Under the pieces are notes generated by a model. It was given only the letters and a program-made list of their open reading frames with translations, ran no database searches and had not been told where the DNA came from. Below, piece after piece: positions 1 through 9,445 of a stretch of DNA of 64,000 nucleotides. The stretch comes from Maribellus maritimus (GTDB taxonomy: Bacteria > Bacteroidota > Bacteroidia > Bacteroidales > Prolixibacteraceae), in assembly GCF_022267315.1 (NCBI RefSeq), contig NZ_JAIKLE010000002.1, positions 248,001-312,000 of the forward strand, in the 5' to 3' direction. How positions within the stretch are numbered: position 1 is the stretch's first letter; each line of letters begins with the position of its first letter. Position numbers and translations under genes: made by a program.

Positions 1-752
1 ACAGGGAGAGTTTTTACATTAATAATCCTTCGTGGAAAAGACATGCCGCAAAACTTGGCCCGGAAACACGGGAACGCTGGTTGGGGAACTGGATACGTCG
101 CTCAACGGATAATGGTCGTACCTGGGAGGAACCGGTAAAGCAAAACGGCACGGCTCCACATGGCCCTATCGAATTAAACGATGGACGTTTGCTTTATGTT
201 GGTACCGGAAAGTTGAAGGGTGAAAAGGTGAACAGCGTGGAAGAATCAAAGGACGGAGGTAAAAGCTGGCAACTGATTGCCACTATCCCAATTCCCGAGG
301 ATGAAGATATCGGGCATTACCATGAACCACATGTAGCTGAATTGCCCGACGGAAAACTGGTGGCACAGATTCGGTATCAACCGGAAACAAAACGCTTAAG
401 TTTTATGCGTCAGTCGGAAAGCCACGATGGCGGCCAAACCTGGACTGTTACACATGAGACCCCGCTTTGGGGATATCCTCCGCATTTAATCGTACTGGAT
501 AACGGATGGCTGTTGTCGGTATACGGTGTACGGCGAAAGCCATACAGCGAGAGAGCTTGTATTAGTAAAGATGGTGGTCTTACCTGGGACATTGAGAACG
601 AAATCATACTAAAGGATGCAATGAACAGTGATTTAGGTTACCCTGCTTCTGTGCAACTCGACGATGGTTCGATCTTTACTGTTTATTACCAGATCGACAA
701 GGCCGGAGAAAAGACGTGTATGATGGGTACAAAGTGGCGGCTGAAAGAATGA
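1..752 (+). CDS. Sialidase-fold (BNR/Asp-box) glycan enzyme, 5' truncated
   Basis: The reading frame is open from base 3 to the stop at 752, so the gene begins before the window; the TTG at 81 is an internal leucine, not a start. Four Asp boxes (S-x-D-x-G-x-T/S-W) are visible: STDNGRTW, SKDGGKSW, SHDGGQTW and SKDGGLTW, which is diagnostic of the sialidase-type beta-propeller. The C-terminus carries a DLGYPASVQLDDG...TVYY segment, closely matched in the gene ending at 9446, so the two are probably paralogs. The signal peptide and any catalytic Arg of the N-terminus lie outside the window. Substrate cannot be read from the sequence; members of this fold include sialidases and other glycosidases or lyases. 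Fold is certain, activity is not. Confidence 0.85.
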   Translation, partial: RESFYINNPSWKRHAAKLGPETRERWLGNWIRRSTDNGRTWEEPVKQNGTAPHGPIELNDGRLLYVGTGKLKGEKVNSVEESKDGGKSWQLIATIPIPEDEDIGHYHEPHVAELPDGKLVAQIRYQPETKRLSFMRQSESHDGGQTWTVTHETPLWGYPPHLIVLDNGWLLSVYGVRRKPYSERACISKDGGLTWDIENEIILKDAMNSDLGYPASVQLDDGSIFTVYYQIDKAGEKTCMMGTKWRLKE

Positions 753-822
753 TATTCATAGCATAGAGTCCGATTGCTTTTAGAAATAGAAAGAATTCTG
801 GTTTTGTTTGTTAAATTCTAAT

Positions 823-850
823 GGCTGCAATTATGAGTTGCAGCCTTTTT
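823..850 (+). terminator. Rho-independent terminator after the truncated sialidase-fold gene
   Basis: An 8-bp perfect stem (GGCTGCAA / TTGCAGCC) with a 7-nt loop is followed by TTTTT. It sits about 70 nt after the stop at 752 on the same strand. The rest of the 351-base gap 753-1103 holds nothing I can support. Confidence 0.75.
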
Positions 851-1103
851 CATTTTGTCACGCCAAATTACATTTTTGATATTTAACCTTGAATCGTGCA
901 AAACAATTCTTCCATATGTAATACTTATTGACTTAAAAAGGATTGTAGCCATTGCTGAAAACTTGATGCTATGCGTAAATCCTTATACTGACTTAACCTG
1001 GATAACGTCCATCATCTGGCGGAATTTGTGTCTGTGCGACCTTTACAGACGACCTCATTATTAAAGCCGGTTGGGAACCATGGTTTTTAGTTACAGATAG
1101 TTT

Positions 1104-4100
1104 TCAAAACGAAATAGTAACATTTTTTGAAGGTATAATTTTTACTGGCCCCAGCAGACCGGAAGCGGGCAGGGGACTAAATCCAAATTCCCTGGGTAAA
1201 ATAGTGGGATTTGGCGATCGTGCTGTTCCAAAATGTGGAACAAGGTTTTCGGGTACAGGTGATATTTCCTTCATCGCTGAAATTCGGTTGATTAAAGTGT
1301 TGGTAACGCGTACTATAATTCTGTTCTCACCCGGTTTAACCAGTTTTGTGATGTCTGTATTTTGTCCGCGCATCCAGACGGTACCGGCATTTTTTCCATT
1401 GATGATAATTTCTGCGACGTTGCAAACCCTTCCCAAATCCAGGATTAAATTCAAATTTTTTTGAATCCAGGAAGAGGGCACCTCAAAGCTTGTCTCGTAT
1501 TGTCCGGTGCCACTAAAATGCTTCGTATTCTCCTCCGTTGTCCAGGATGATAGAGAAGTAATGTTCTTTGTTATACCTGGAAAATCTTTTCCTTTCAGCG
1601 TCAGTTTCCATTCGCCACCAATATTTAATGGAGCCGGGATATCGTTAACCTGAACGGTTTTAACTGTTTTTTTCCCTTTATTACTGATTGCAACATAGAA
1701 ATCTCCATTGTTAAATGTAAGGCCGCTCAAGCTGTTATTTCCTATAGAATCAATACCGCTAAGATTGGTTTCTGATACATAAACCGGTGGTTCTCCGGGA
1801 CTGAAAATAAAAAACGTCGATTCATAAGATGCCAGTTTTAAGGACAGGGTAATCCCATCTTCATGTGACATAAAATTCAAAACTTCAGAGATTTTTCCAT
1901 TGTATGGATTCCATCTTTTGATATTTTTATTGTCTGTTCGGAAGGTAACCGGTATAGTGCTGGATTTATCCTGAATGTTGGTTACAAAATAAATATCGGT
2001 TTTCCCTGCCTTCCGGTGCATAAATGTTAATCCTTTGTTTTTGCGCATTCCTTCCTGTGCAAAATCAATACTAAAATCGGGAGTAATGTGTTTTCGGATG
2101 GTATTCAAAAACGGATCTAATGTGCTGGCGCGTTTGTCCCACCATATTGTGCGATCAAGCACTTGTTTTATCTGGTAGGTTTGTCCTTTGCCATATGATT
2201 TGAAAGCAGTGTCATCATCTCCTTTTGGTGAATTAAACAATTTAGCTGTAAGTTTCTGAACCTCTTGATCATTTTCCATAAAATTGTTCCATCCGGTAGA
2301 AAATTCAGGTGTCCGTTCGATTGCAATTACAGTTCCGCCCGCGTGTACATAATTTTCAATAAACTGCATCGATTTCAACGGAATAGCTTTAATATTGGGC
2401 AACAACATGATTTTATATTCTGCATTCCTGATTTTGATATTGCCGTTTTCAATTTTTGCAAGGTTTTGAAGTGCATCGTCATTCAGTAAATCGAAATCGT
2501 ATCCGTTTGCTATAAGAAGATTTCCCAAATCACCCCAGTCGAATTCCCGGGTCCATTTTCTTGGATTTAGAACATCAAGCGTCCATTGATTGGCGAGAGG
2601 GGAATAGACGGCAACGTCAGGGGCAAAATCACCCTGGCGCAATAGAAATGAACAGCGTGCAATGTATTCTGCCAGTTTGGGATAGTAATCCCACCACACG
2701 TTATCCGGATGAATAAATGCTGCATATGGTATCGATCGGGCCGGAGTAACATCTTTTTCAGGGCTGTATGTAAATCCATGATTGTAAAATTTTGTTGCTC
2801 CGTTTCGCAGGTAAATATCGCTGGCTATTTTCAGCTCTTCGAGTGTTGCCCTGAATCTTTCCCAGTGAATGAACGTATAAGCTTCTGTTGAGATTACATT
2901 ACGCCCGTATATGTGCGCCCCTGATGCCACGTACTTTTTAGGTCCAATTCGGGTATCAAACCAGTCAGCGGCATCTTTTTCTCCGGCTGTAATTTCCATT
3001 TCCGGAATATCGGTTTTGCCAGCTGCTTCAATATTATCAGTAGTAAATCCATAAGGTTGAATCCTTCCTTTTACATGGTTTTCCCTGCACCACGCCAAGA
3101 AAGAATCGAAAAATGCATCCATTCCTGTTGTATGTAAAAACTCATTTACATCATAGCGGATTTTAGGACTGATTTCACCCACTTGCCACCAAATGCAAGG
3201 TAAAAACGGAACCAAATCGTAACCATATTTTTCTTTGAATTTTTTAAGTAATCCGGTACTCCAGTAAATTCCGCTGGCAAGATTTGGCAGTTCAAAACTG
3301 TCGGCAAAAAATGAATCAATCGATTTACCAAATTCATCACCAACAGCTTCTTTGTATCTTCCGCCAAGGTAGGAGCAATACCTAATCATGGCATCGTTAC
3401 TGAAATGGTCAACAGCATTTGCATGGCCGTTTGTTTTTAACCAAAATGCCATAATTCGCCAGTTGCCATCCGGTATATTCCATTTTAATCGGTTTTGAAT
3501 AACATTGGGAGTTAGTACAATTAGTGTATTTGGGGCAATTTCATCTTCCGTAATTTTACCCGCCACCACAGCCAAAAGTGTTTCATTACCTGATAATTCA
3601 GGCTCATAAATTTCCCACGACCGTTTTGTTTTGGTTAACTTATTTGGAAGTTCTGAATCGAAAACTCCCGGTCCCTTCACAACAACAGAAGTTGGAACCA
3701 TATCTTTTGATTTGTCTGCCTCCTGCACCCAGTCACCGCCGATAATCCACCCGGGACCCCCAAAATTGGAAACTTCCATTCCCAGCCTTTTAGCCTCGGA
3801 AACGGTGTGTTTAACCATTTCAAAATATTCTTCTGAGTTATAAGGAATGTTTCCCTTTTCATACACCGGGTTCATGGTAATTTGCTCCACTCCAAGAATT
3901 CCATGTGACCGCATTTCTTCCAGTTGCCAGATAATTTCTGCTTTCGAAACCGGATTGCCGGGCCACCACCAGCGGGTATGAGGCCAGCAATCAGCAGGGG
4001 GATTCTTAAAAAGTGCTGTAATTTTTTGCGTGTCCTGTGCATGCGAAAAATTCGGGAACAAAATAAAAAGCAATAGTAGTAGTATCAGGCTTCGTTTCAT
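1104..4100 (-). CDS. GH106-like alpha-L-rhamnosidase family glycoside hydrolase, secreted
   Basis: 998 residues from the ATG at 4100, which begins a classic signal peptide (MKRSLILLLLLFILFP...SHAQ); the upstream ATG at 4169 would bury this signal, so I reject it. The N-terminal block has the PPADCWPHTRWWWPG segment and GILGVEQI, typical of GH106-related proteins, followed by a long TIM-barrel region. The last ~150 residues form a GH2-type sugar-binding beta-sandwich (LDLGRVCNVAEIIINGKNAG, TVWMRG). GH106 enzymes remove alpha-L-rhamnose from pectic or other plant and algal glycans. It is the last gene of a minus-strand run, 205 nt after the DUF4838 gene. Family assignment is good; substrate is inferred. 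Confidence 0.85.
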   Translation of the reverse strand: MKRSLILLLLLFILFPNFSHAQDTQKITALFKNPPADCWPHTRWWWPGNPVSKAEIIWQLEEMRSHGILGVEQITMNPVYEKGNIPYNSEEYFEMVKHTVSEAKRLGMEVSNFGGPGWIIGGDWVQEADKSKDMVPTSVVVKGPGVFDSELPNKLTKTKRSWEIYEPELSGNETLLAVVAGKITEDEIAPNTLIVLTPNVIQNRLKWNIPDGNWRIMAFWLKTNGHANAVDHFSNDAMIRYCSYLGGRYKEAVGDEFGKSIDSFFADSFELPNLASGIYWSTGLLKKFKEKYGYDLVPFLPCIWWQVGEISPKIRYDVNEFLHTTGMDAFFDSFLAWCRENHVKGRIQPYGFTTDNIEAAGKTDIPEMEITAGEKDAADWFDTRIGPKKYVASGAHIYGRNVISTEAYTFIHWERFRATLEELKIASDIYLRNGATKFYNHGFTYSPEKDVTPARSIPYAAFIHPDNVWWDYYPKLAEYIARCSFLLRQGDFAPDVAVYSPLANQWTLDVLNPRKWTREFDWGDLGNLLIANGYDFDLLNDDALQNLAKIENGNIKIRNAEYKIMLLPNIKAIPLKSMQFIENYVHAGGTVIAIERTPEFSTGWNNFMENDQEVQKLTAKLFNSPKGDDDTAFKSYGKGQTYQIKQVLDRTIWWDKRASTLDPFLNTIRKHITPDFSIDFAQEGMRKNKGLTFMHRKAGKTDIYFVTNIQDKSSTIPVTFRTDNKNIKRWNPYNGKISEVLNFMSHEDGITLSLKLASYESTFFIFSPGEPPVYVSETNLSGIDSIGNNSLSGLTFNNGDFYVAISNKGKKTVKTVQVNDIPAPLNIGGEWKLTLKGKDFPGITKNITSLSSWTTEENTKHFSGTGQYETSFEVPSSWIQKNLNLILDLGRVCNVAEIIINGKNAGTVWMRGQNTDITKLVKPGENRIIVRVTNTLINRISAMKEISPVPENLVPHFGTARSPNPTILPREFGFSPLPASGLLGPVKIIPSKNVTISF

Positions 4101-4305
4101 TGCGATTTTTTTTAATCGTGAGGGTATAAAATACCAATCTTTTAGTAATACGAAGGAAAAACCTTTCAAAATTATTTATTGAACGAATGTTTTAAATAAA
4201 TTTTTGTCATTATTTACTACAATAAACATCATATCAGAGAGATTTATCAATATAAAAAAGATAACGGTAGCAATTTGTTAATTTAATTCCCTGCATAAAT
4301 ACCTG

Positions 4306-6885
4306 TCATTTAAAACTTTCCATCCGCAGATGAAATTCAGTTCTGTTCCTTTCACCGGATTCGGCATAATGGGTAATTCCTTCGCGTTTTACAATTCGGT
4401 TAAATTTTGTATAAGTGCCATCGTAGATAGCCAGTTCCGGATTTTTCCTGCATTTAAGGTAGAGAATGGGTAACTCAGCCATTTCAATCCGGTGAAGGAT
4501 TTTAGTGTTATCAGCTACCTTTTCCGCATTTTGGAATATTCTTTCAGCATCCGCCACAAAACTCCCGGAAAACAAAATGTCATCCGGTGATAACCCTAAA
4601 TGGATGTGTGTTTCAGGAGTCACCCGGTTTTGCAGATAATCAAAATACTCCCGCACATATTGACCTGCACGTCCGTAATAGCCATACATGAAATCGTCAA
4701 TAACTTTTTTAGTGTCACATTCCGGATCCCATAACAATTTTGAAATCAGGTAAGCACGGAGTTCGGCAAATTCGCCACCACGGCTTTGATAGGCAGCCTG
4801 TTCCATAATCCCGATGGCTTTGTTGTCGCGCAAAGTTTTTATGTTTGACTGAAGGACGTTAAAATTGGGGTACGGCATAATGTAATGACTGAAATTAACC
4901 GCATAATCCCAGATATAAAGATGCGGAGAGATGGTCGCCCATTCTTTCAAATCGTTAAGGAAAGATTGATTTTCAGGGCAAGTCTGGAAATCGTGAGAAA
5001 AACAACATTCGATGCTACAAAGCCTTACAACCACATTTTTTCGTGGCTTAAAGGTTTTCGGCGGGGTACGGGTGTACTGATAAGCCAGCGTACCTACAAA
5101 TTTATCAGGGAATTCCTTTTCAATGGCTTCGGCCACCTGGTTCACAAACCAGATAATTGGACCTGCTTCGCTTCCTTCTTTTTGCGCAATTGCCTGGCAT
5201 TTTTCGCATTGACACGGATTTCTCCAGTCGTTTTGTGAAACAGAATAGATGAGGTAATCCGGATTTTCTCTCATCGTATTTTTGAGTCTCTCGGTTACAA
5301 TTTTAAAAACATCGGGATTGGTGAGACAAAGTTGGGCATGATCGTAAATTCTTTTCCCATCAATTAAACTGTAATATTCCGGATGGTCTTTATAAAATTC
5401 TTCAGGTGGCAAAAACCGGTAAAAGGTGTGCACTGACCAGTAATTTTCGGTACCACCCGGTTGTGGATTTATTTTGTCGAAGCTCAGTGTTCCGTTCATT
5501 TTGTTGCGAGCTGCCCACACCGGGTCAAAAGCTTCAAAGTAAAAATCGTTTCGAACTCTGACTCCCGGTTTTTCACTGTGAAACAGATTTTCAAAGCTGT
5601 ATTCTGCTTTTTTGGGAGTTATCGTTACCGAGGGGGTATACCACCGGCAACCCAGTTCTTTTTCGAGAAATGTCCTCACACCATACATGGTTCCCCGTTC
5701 ATTTCCGCCATAGATGAAAATATCTGCTCCATTATTAAGATAATGAAATGATTCATCGCCGGCTTCCGGTTTTTGAGCGCTTATCTTTTGTGCAGTTAAC
5801 TCATTATAACCGACCAGAATTTTAGGCCCTTTGTACGTAGAATTTAACGTTTCGATGGGGAGTTCTGCATCGCTAACTTCCTGAATCCAATGCTGCAATT
5901 CATCAGCTGCCCATTTTTCTGATTTAGAGGCATCGTCAGACAAAATAATCCTGTAGTCTGATTTTCCTTTTGAAAAGAGAGTGTATATTTCTCTTTTGCC
6001 GGCATTAAATTCAATTCTTTGAGATACTATTTCACCTGTTTTTAATGTGGATTTTAAATTAACAACATAACCCTGATATTTGTCTGTGAATACCTGCATT
6101 GGACCTAAAAAGGCACTTTGCTTTCTGTTTTCCATTGCAATTTGCTGCCCGCTTTCCGAAAGTAACTCAACTTCCGTTTTGTCAATAAGCTTTGTCAAAA
6201 CATTCTCAGAATAATTTGATTTTAAAAGGGCAGTTCCGTCTTTCTGAGCAGATACATAAAACAAACTTTCATTGCTTATTAAATTGTCAACTGAAAATGG
6301 GGTAAAACGGGCACAAAATCCCCATACTCCTCCGCGTTGTTCAACTTTAATAAGGAGTGTATTTTTGCCTTTTTTCAATACGACCGGAATAATGTCATCG
6401 TCGATGAAAAGTCCCCGTTCTGTCGGAACATCCAGAATTTGTTCCCCATTTAGCCATACACGGCAACCATCATTTGTTCCCAATGCCAGGTTTACTGTTT
6501 GGGTTTCAGGGCATTCAACCTCGGTATACCCATATGCTGCAATTAGCGGTTCGGCGGAAAGTGTTTTTACAAGGTTCACCATTGAGTCCGGTGACTGATA
6601 AAAAATGCAGCGGGTTTTTCCTCCGGTAAATCTTACAACAGCATTTTTTTTAAGGTTAGGATTTGCTTCTCCTCCCACAGATTTGAGAAAATCAGTTTCA
6701 AACCCGGAAATGTGTTTAAAATGACCTGAAGTTTCGTTTTTCTTTTCCAAGGGTATAGGGCCCACCAGTAACCAGTCCTTTAACCACGATCCCGTCTGAA
6801 GTTTTTGGATTGCATGGTCCTGTGCATTTACAGAAATAATTTCGATGAACAGGAAAACAAGAATAAAGATTACGCTTCTTTTCAT
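4306..6885 (-). CDS. DUF4838 protein with GH67-type N-terminal domain, secreted
   Basis: 859 residues with a signal peptide (MKRSVIFILVFLFIEIISVNAQ). About residues 125-200 form a small beta-sandwich with GTNDGCRVWLNGEQIL, a carbohydrate-binding-like module. About residues 310-415 resemble the alpha-glucuronidase GH67 N-terminal domain (AADELQHWIQEVSDAELP; LEKELGCRWYTPS). The C-terminal half is the DUF4838 domain, with the Cys-rich NDWRNPCQCEKCQAIAQ segment and IWFVNQVAEAIEKEFPDK. DUF4838 proteins are common beside glycoside hydrolases in Bacteroidota; the reaction of most is not established. It lies 97 nt downstream of the glycosidase gene at 6983 and is probably co-transcribed with it. Confidence 0.85.
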   Translation of the reverse strand: MKRSVIFILVFLFIEIISVNAQDHAIQKLQTGSWLKDWLLVGPIPLEKKNETSGHFKHISGFETDFLKSVGGEANPNLKKNAVVRFTGGKTRCIFYQSPDSMVNLVKTLSAEPLIAAYGYTEVECPETQTVNLALGTNDGCRVWLNGEQILDVPTERGLFIDDDIIPVVLKKGKNTLLIKVEQRGGVWGFCARFTPFSVDNLISNESLFYVSAQKDGTALLKSNYSENVLTKLIDKTEVELLSESGQQIAMENRKQSAFLGPMQVFTDKYQGYVVNLKSTLKTGEIVSQRIEFNAGKREIYTLFSKGKSDYRIILSDDASKSEKWAADELQHWIQEVSDAELPIETLNSTYKGPKILVGYNELTAQKISAQKPEAGDESFHYLNNGADIFIYGGNERGTMYGVRTFLEKELGCRWYTPSVTITPKKAEYSFENLFHSEKPGVRVRNDFYFEAFDPVWAARNKMNGTLSFDKINPQPGGTENYWSVHTFYRFLPPEEFYKDHPEYYSLIDGKRIYDHAQLCLTNPDVFKIVTERLKNTMRENPDYLIYSVSQNDWRNPCQCEKCQAIAQKEGSEAGPIIWFVNQVAEAIEKEFPDKFVGTLAYQYTRTPPKTFKPRKNVVVRLCSIECCFSHDFQTCPENQSFLNDLKEWATISPHLYIWDYAVNFSHYIMPYPNFNVLQSNIKTLRDNKAIGIMEQAAYQSRGGEFAELRAYLISKLLWDPECDTKKVIDDFMYGYYGRAGQYVREYFDYLQNRVTPETHIHLGLSPDDILFSGSFVADAERIFQNAEKVADNTKILHRIEMAELPILYLKCRKNPELAIYDGTYTKFNRIVKREGITHYAESGERNRTEFHLRMESFK

Positions 6886-6982
6886 AGCGGTTTGATTTTT
6901 TGTTGGTTTAATTCCGGAAATTCATCAAAAGGTATTGAATTGTTGAATCCCTCCTGAAAAGCTACTAAATAAACAATATAAA

Positions 6983-9418
6983 TTATTGCTTTCTAATCAG
7001 CCAAATCTCCGAGACCTGTGAGCCACGTTCACCTTCGCCACATGTCCACTGAAAAATAACTTTCCCGTCGGAAAGGGCTTGTTGCGGTACCGGAAATTCA
7101 TAAATAGGCTGTTTGCCTGTCTGGATAAAACCATGTACCTGTATACCGTCGGCAGACATTTGCATTTTTGAACGAAACCGGCCGGTGTAAGCAATACGGA
7201 TGATATAGCTGCTTTTGGGATCCAGATTATCGTACCTGATTTTTAATGGCTGGTCATACAAAGTCGTTACCTGGTTCATCCAGGAAATAGGAGAAACTTT
7301 TCCGGAGAAACCTTTGGCTGTTACTTCGTGTACCCATTCCTCACCCTGCAAACCTATGCCAAAACTAATCCGTGGTGTTTTTAGTCCTCCCGGATCCTGT
7401 TTCCAATTTAAATTGGAAATTATTCTTTCCTGACTTTTAGGTGAGCCAAAACTATCGTAAAAACCACCCGTTCCGGGATTATTACGTTGAATGACTTGTT
7501 CAATTTTTTGTAATCGTTGATTTTCGTCGGTGAGCTTTTCAATCATAGAAAGTTGATCAAGCAACCATAATGCATTATTCAGTGGTACATCAATATTATC
7601 AATGAAATTTCCGCGACCTGCCATTGCATGATGTTTTTCTACTGTTAGCTGGGCACCAATACTTCTAAATAATGAATCGGCCAGTTCAAAACAACGTTGC
7701 CGCAACTCAGGCATCACCTTATTGTCCCGTGCTTTCTCCAAAGTTGCTCTTGCTTCATCGATTGCTTTCATCGAACCTTTATCCGCAGCTTGCGAAAGGA
7801 TGGCTGTCGCCTGTCGTTCCAGATTGGTTTCATAAATCAACCGCTGATATTCATAAGCATCAAAATAAGCGCGGATTAATCCTTCCTGAAAACGGAAATT
7901 GCTTAACATCTTTTCTGAAGCGTATTTTTCCATTTCCTGCCACTGATACAGTGTATTCATTACACCAGTGTTGGTTAACAACGGGCCCTGGATATTACGC
8001 TCCAATGCCATAATTCCCTGTGCTGCCGACTCCGTAAAATCAGGGCTAATAAAATATCGCGCATAATCGCGTAACGTTTCAATAACAGGAGTCTCCGGAT
8101 TCCAGTCCATATCGCTCCATATAATTTTGTTTACATCGTCATTGGTGCCTTCGGAATAACTGATGCTTCCCTGTGCAAATTCATCAAGAGCATTATGAAT
8201 CATTTTTTCGTCTGTAGGCCTTGGGTTGATGCACTCACGCCCCAACGTTATTGCATATGCTAAATCCCAGTTCGGAATGGGGTACTGGCAACTCAAACTG
8301 TGTGTAATGTCGGGATAACGCCGGATTGGAATTTCCGGAGCGACAATTCTACGGATCTCCTGAATAGGTGTTTTAATCCAGGGACCAAAAACAACTCCGC
8401 CAAACCAAGGATACTTTTTGTTTACTCGGCTGTAAAAAGCATCAAACCACGCCTGGTTGGGGCGAAATACCTGTGGCGAAACCCATATTTTTGCATTCGG
8501 ATGGTATTCGAGCAATACTTCAGCCTCTTTTTCCAACCAGTCAAAAAGAATATCCGGCTCCAAATCTCCGGGATCGCCACCGGGAACAAAAAGATCATCC
8601 AAACGAGGAACTGCTTTAAAAACCTCACGGCGTTCGTCCAATTCTTTTTTTATGGAATCGGCATGCACATAATCCTCGCCCATATTGGGATACCACATCC
8701 ATACATCCAGTCCGTAAGAATCACAAATCTTCGACTGTTCAGCAATCATTTTTATTGCCGGAAGTTTCATGTGAACACTCGTAAAATCATCATCGGTTCG
8801 GGGGGGCATAATTTCAATACTGTTGGCACCGAATATGGCTAAATCTCTTATGTACTGGTCAAACATTTCGGGCGTAAAAGCATCGTAAGCATTGGTTTTT
8901 GGCCGGTAGCCCAACTGGTGTCCGCGAATCGGATAAACGGGGGACGAAGCAATTTTTAAATCGTCTGGCACAAGAATCTGTCCCGGACGAATTTCCATTT
9001 TACGCAGCAGTTTCCCGATACCGTATAAAACACCCCGGGCATCATTTCCAATGACCAGCACTGTTTTAGAAGATTTAGATACCGCTATTTTATAACCTTC
9101 ACTATTTATCGGGGCTAAGCTTGCCACTATTTTTTGATATGCTGTAGGGAATTTTTCGATTTGCCCTTCTATACCAACAGCAATAACTGAGCCTTCTTTT
9201 TGTTTCCATTTTTTATTTACGGGTAAATGGATTCCACTCCGATTTTTTACCTCTTCCTGCAAAACGGTAAGCGCTTTCAATAAATGTTTGTCGTTTTTTT
9301 CAAAACAGATAATTTGGGCGTCTTTTAAGTCGAGGGTTTGTGAAAATCCTTTCCCTGCGATCACAAGAATCAGAGAGAAAATAATCATCCATCTTTTTTG
9401 TCCAAAGTTCATCATCAT
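6983..9418 (-). CDS. Large secreted glycoside hydrolase with GH20/GH67-type N-terminal domain
   Basis: 811 residues. The start is one of three tandem ATGs (9418, 9415, 9412) before a signal peptide (IFSLILVIAGKGFSQ). Residues ~25-150 look like the alpha/beta domain preceding the barrel in GH20, GH67 and GH84 enzymes (VLVIGNDARGVLYGIGKLLR). Residues ~155-480 form a TIM-barrel (YPIRGHQLGYRPKTNAYDAF; ANSIEIMPPRTDDD; DLFVPGGDPGDLEPD). A helical part and a C-terminal beta domain follow. The paired acidic residues in GGDPGDLEPD could be catalytic, but I cannot place the protein in one CAZy family. It is 27 nt downstream of the sialidase-fold gene ending at 9446, so one operon is likely. Automated pipelines may call it alpha-glucuronidase-like. 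Confidence 0.75.
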   Translation of the reverse strand: MMMNFGQKRWMIIFSLILVIAGKGFSQTLDLKDAQIICFEKNDKHLLKALTVLQEEVKNRSGIHLPVNKKWKQKEGSVIAVGIEGQIEKFPTAYQKIVASLAPINSEGYKIAVSKSSKTVLVIGNDARGVLYGIGKLLRKMEIRPGQILVPDDLKIASSPVYPIRGHQLGYRPKTNAYDAFTPEMFDQYIRDLAIFGANSIEIMPPRTDDDFTSVHMKLPAIKMIAEQSKICDSYGLDVWMWYPNMGEDYVHADSIKKELDERREVFKAVPRLDDLFVPGGDPGDLEPDILFDWLEKEAEVLLEYHPNAKIWVSPQVFRPNQAWFDAFYSRVNKKYPWFGGVVFGPWIKTPIQEIRRIVAPEIPIRRYPDITHSLSCQYPIPNWDLAYAITLGRECINPRPTDEKMIHNALDEFAQGSISYSEGTNDDVNKIIWSDMDWNPETPVIETLRDYARYFISPDFTESAAQGIMALERNIQGPLLTNTGVMNTLYQWQEMEKYASEKMLSNFRFQEGLIRAYFDAYEYQRLIYETNLERQATAILSQAADKGSMKAIDEARATLEKARDNKVMPELRQRCFELADSLFRSIGAQLTVEKHHAMAGRGNFIDNIDVPLNNALWLLDQLSMIEKLTDENQRLQKIEQVIQRNNPGTGGFYDSFGSPKSQERIISNLNWKQDPGGLKTPRISFGIGLQGEEWVHEVTAKGFSGKVSPISWMNQVTTLYDQPLKIRYDNLDPKSSYIIRIAYTGRFRSKMQMSADGIQVHGFIQTGKQPIYEFPVPQQALSDGKVIFQWTCGEGERGSQVSEIWLIRKQ

Positions 9419-9445
9419 AATTTTCGGTATAGATTTTTTATAAAC

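Noticed and set aside
855-1064. 69-codon frame on + between the sialidase-fold and GH106-like genes
   Set aside because: Starts just after a terminator, no domain, odd composition; likely chance.
8300-8842. 180-codon frame on + inside the glycosidase gene
   Set aside because: It lies wholly antisense within a strong secreted glycosidase, has no domain or signal, and mirrors its codon pattern.
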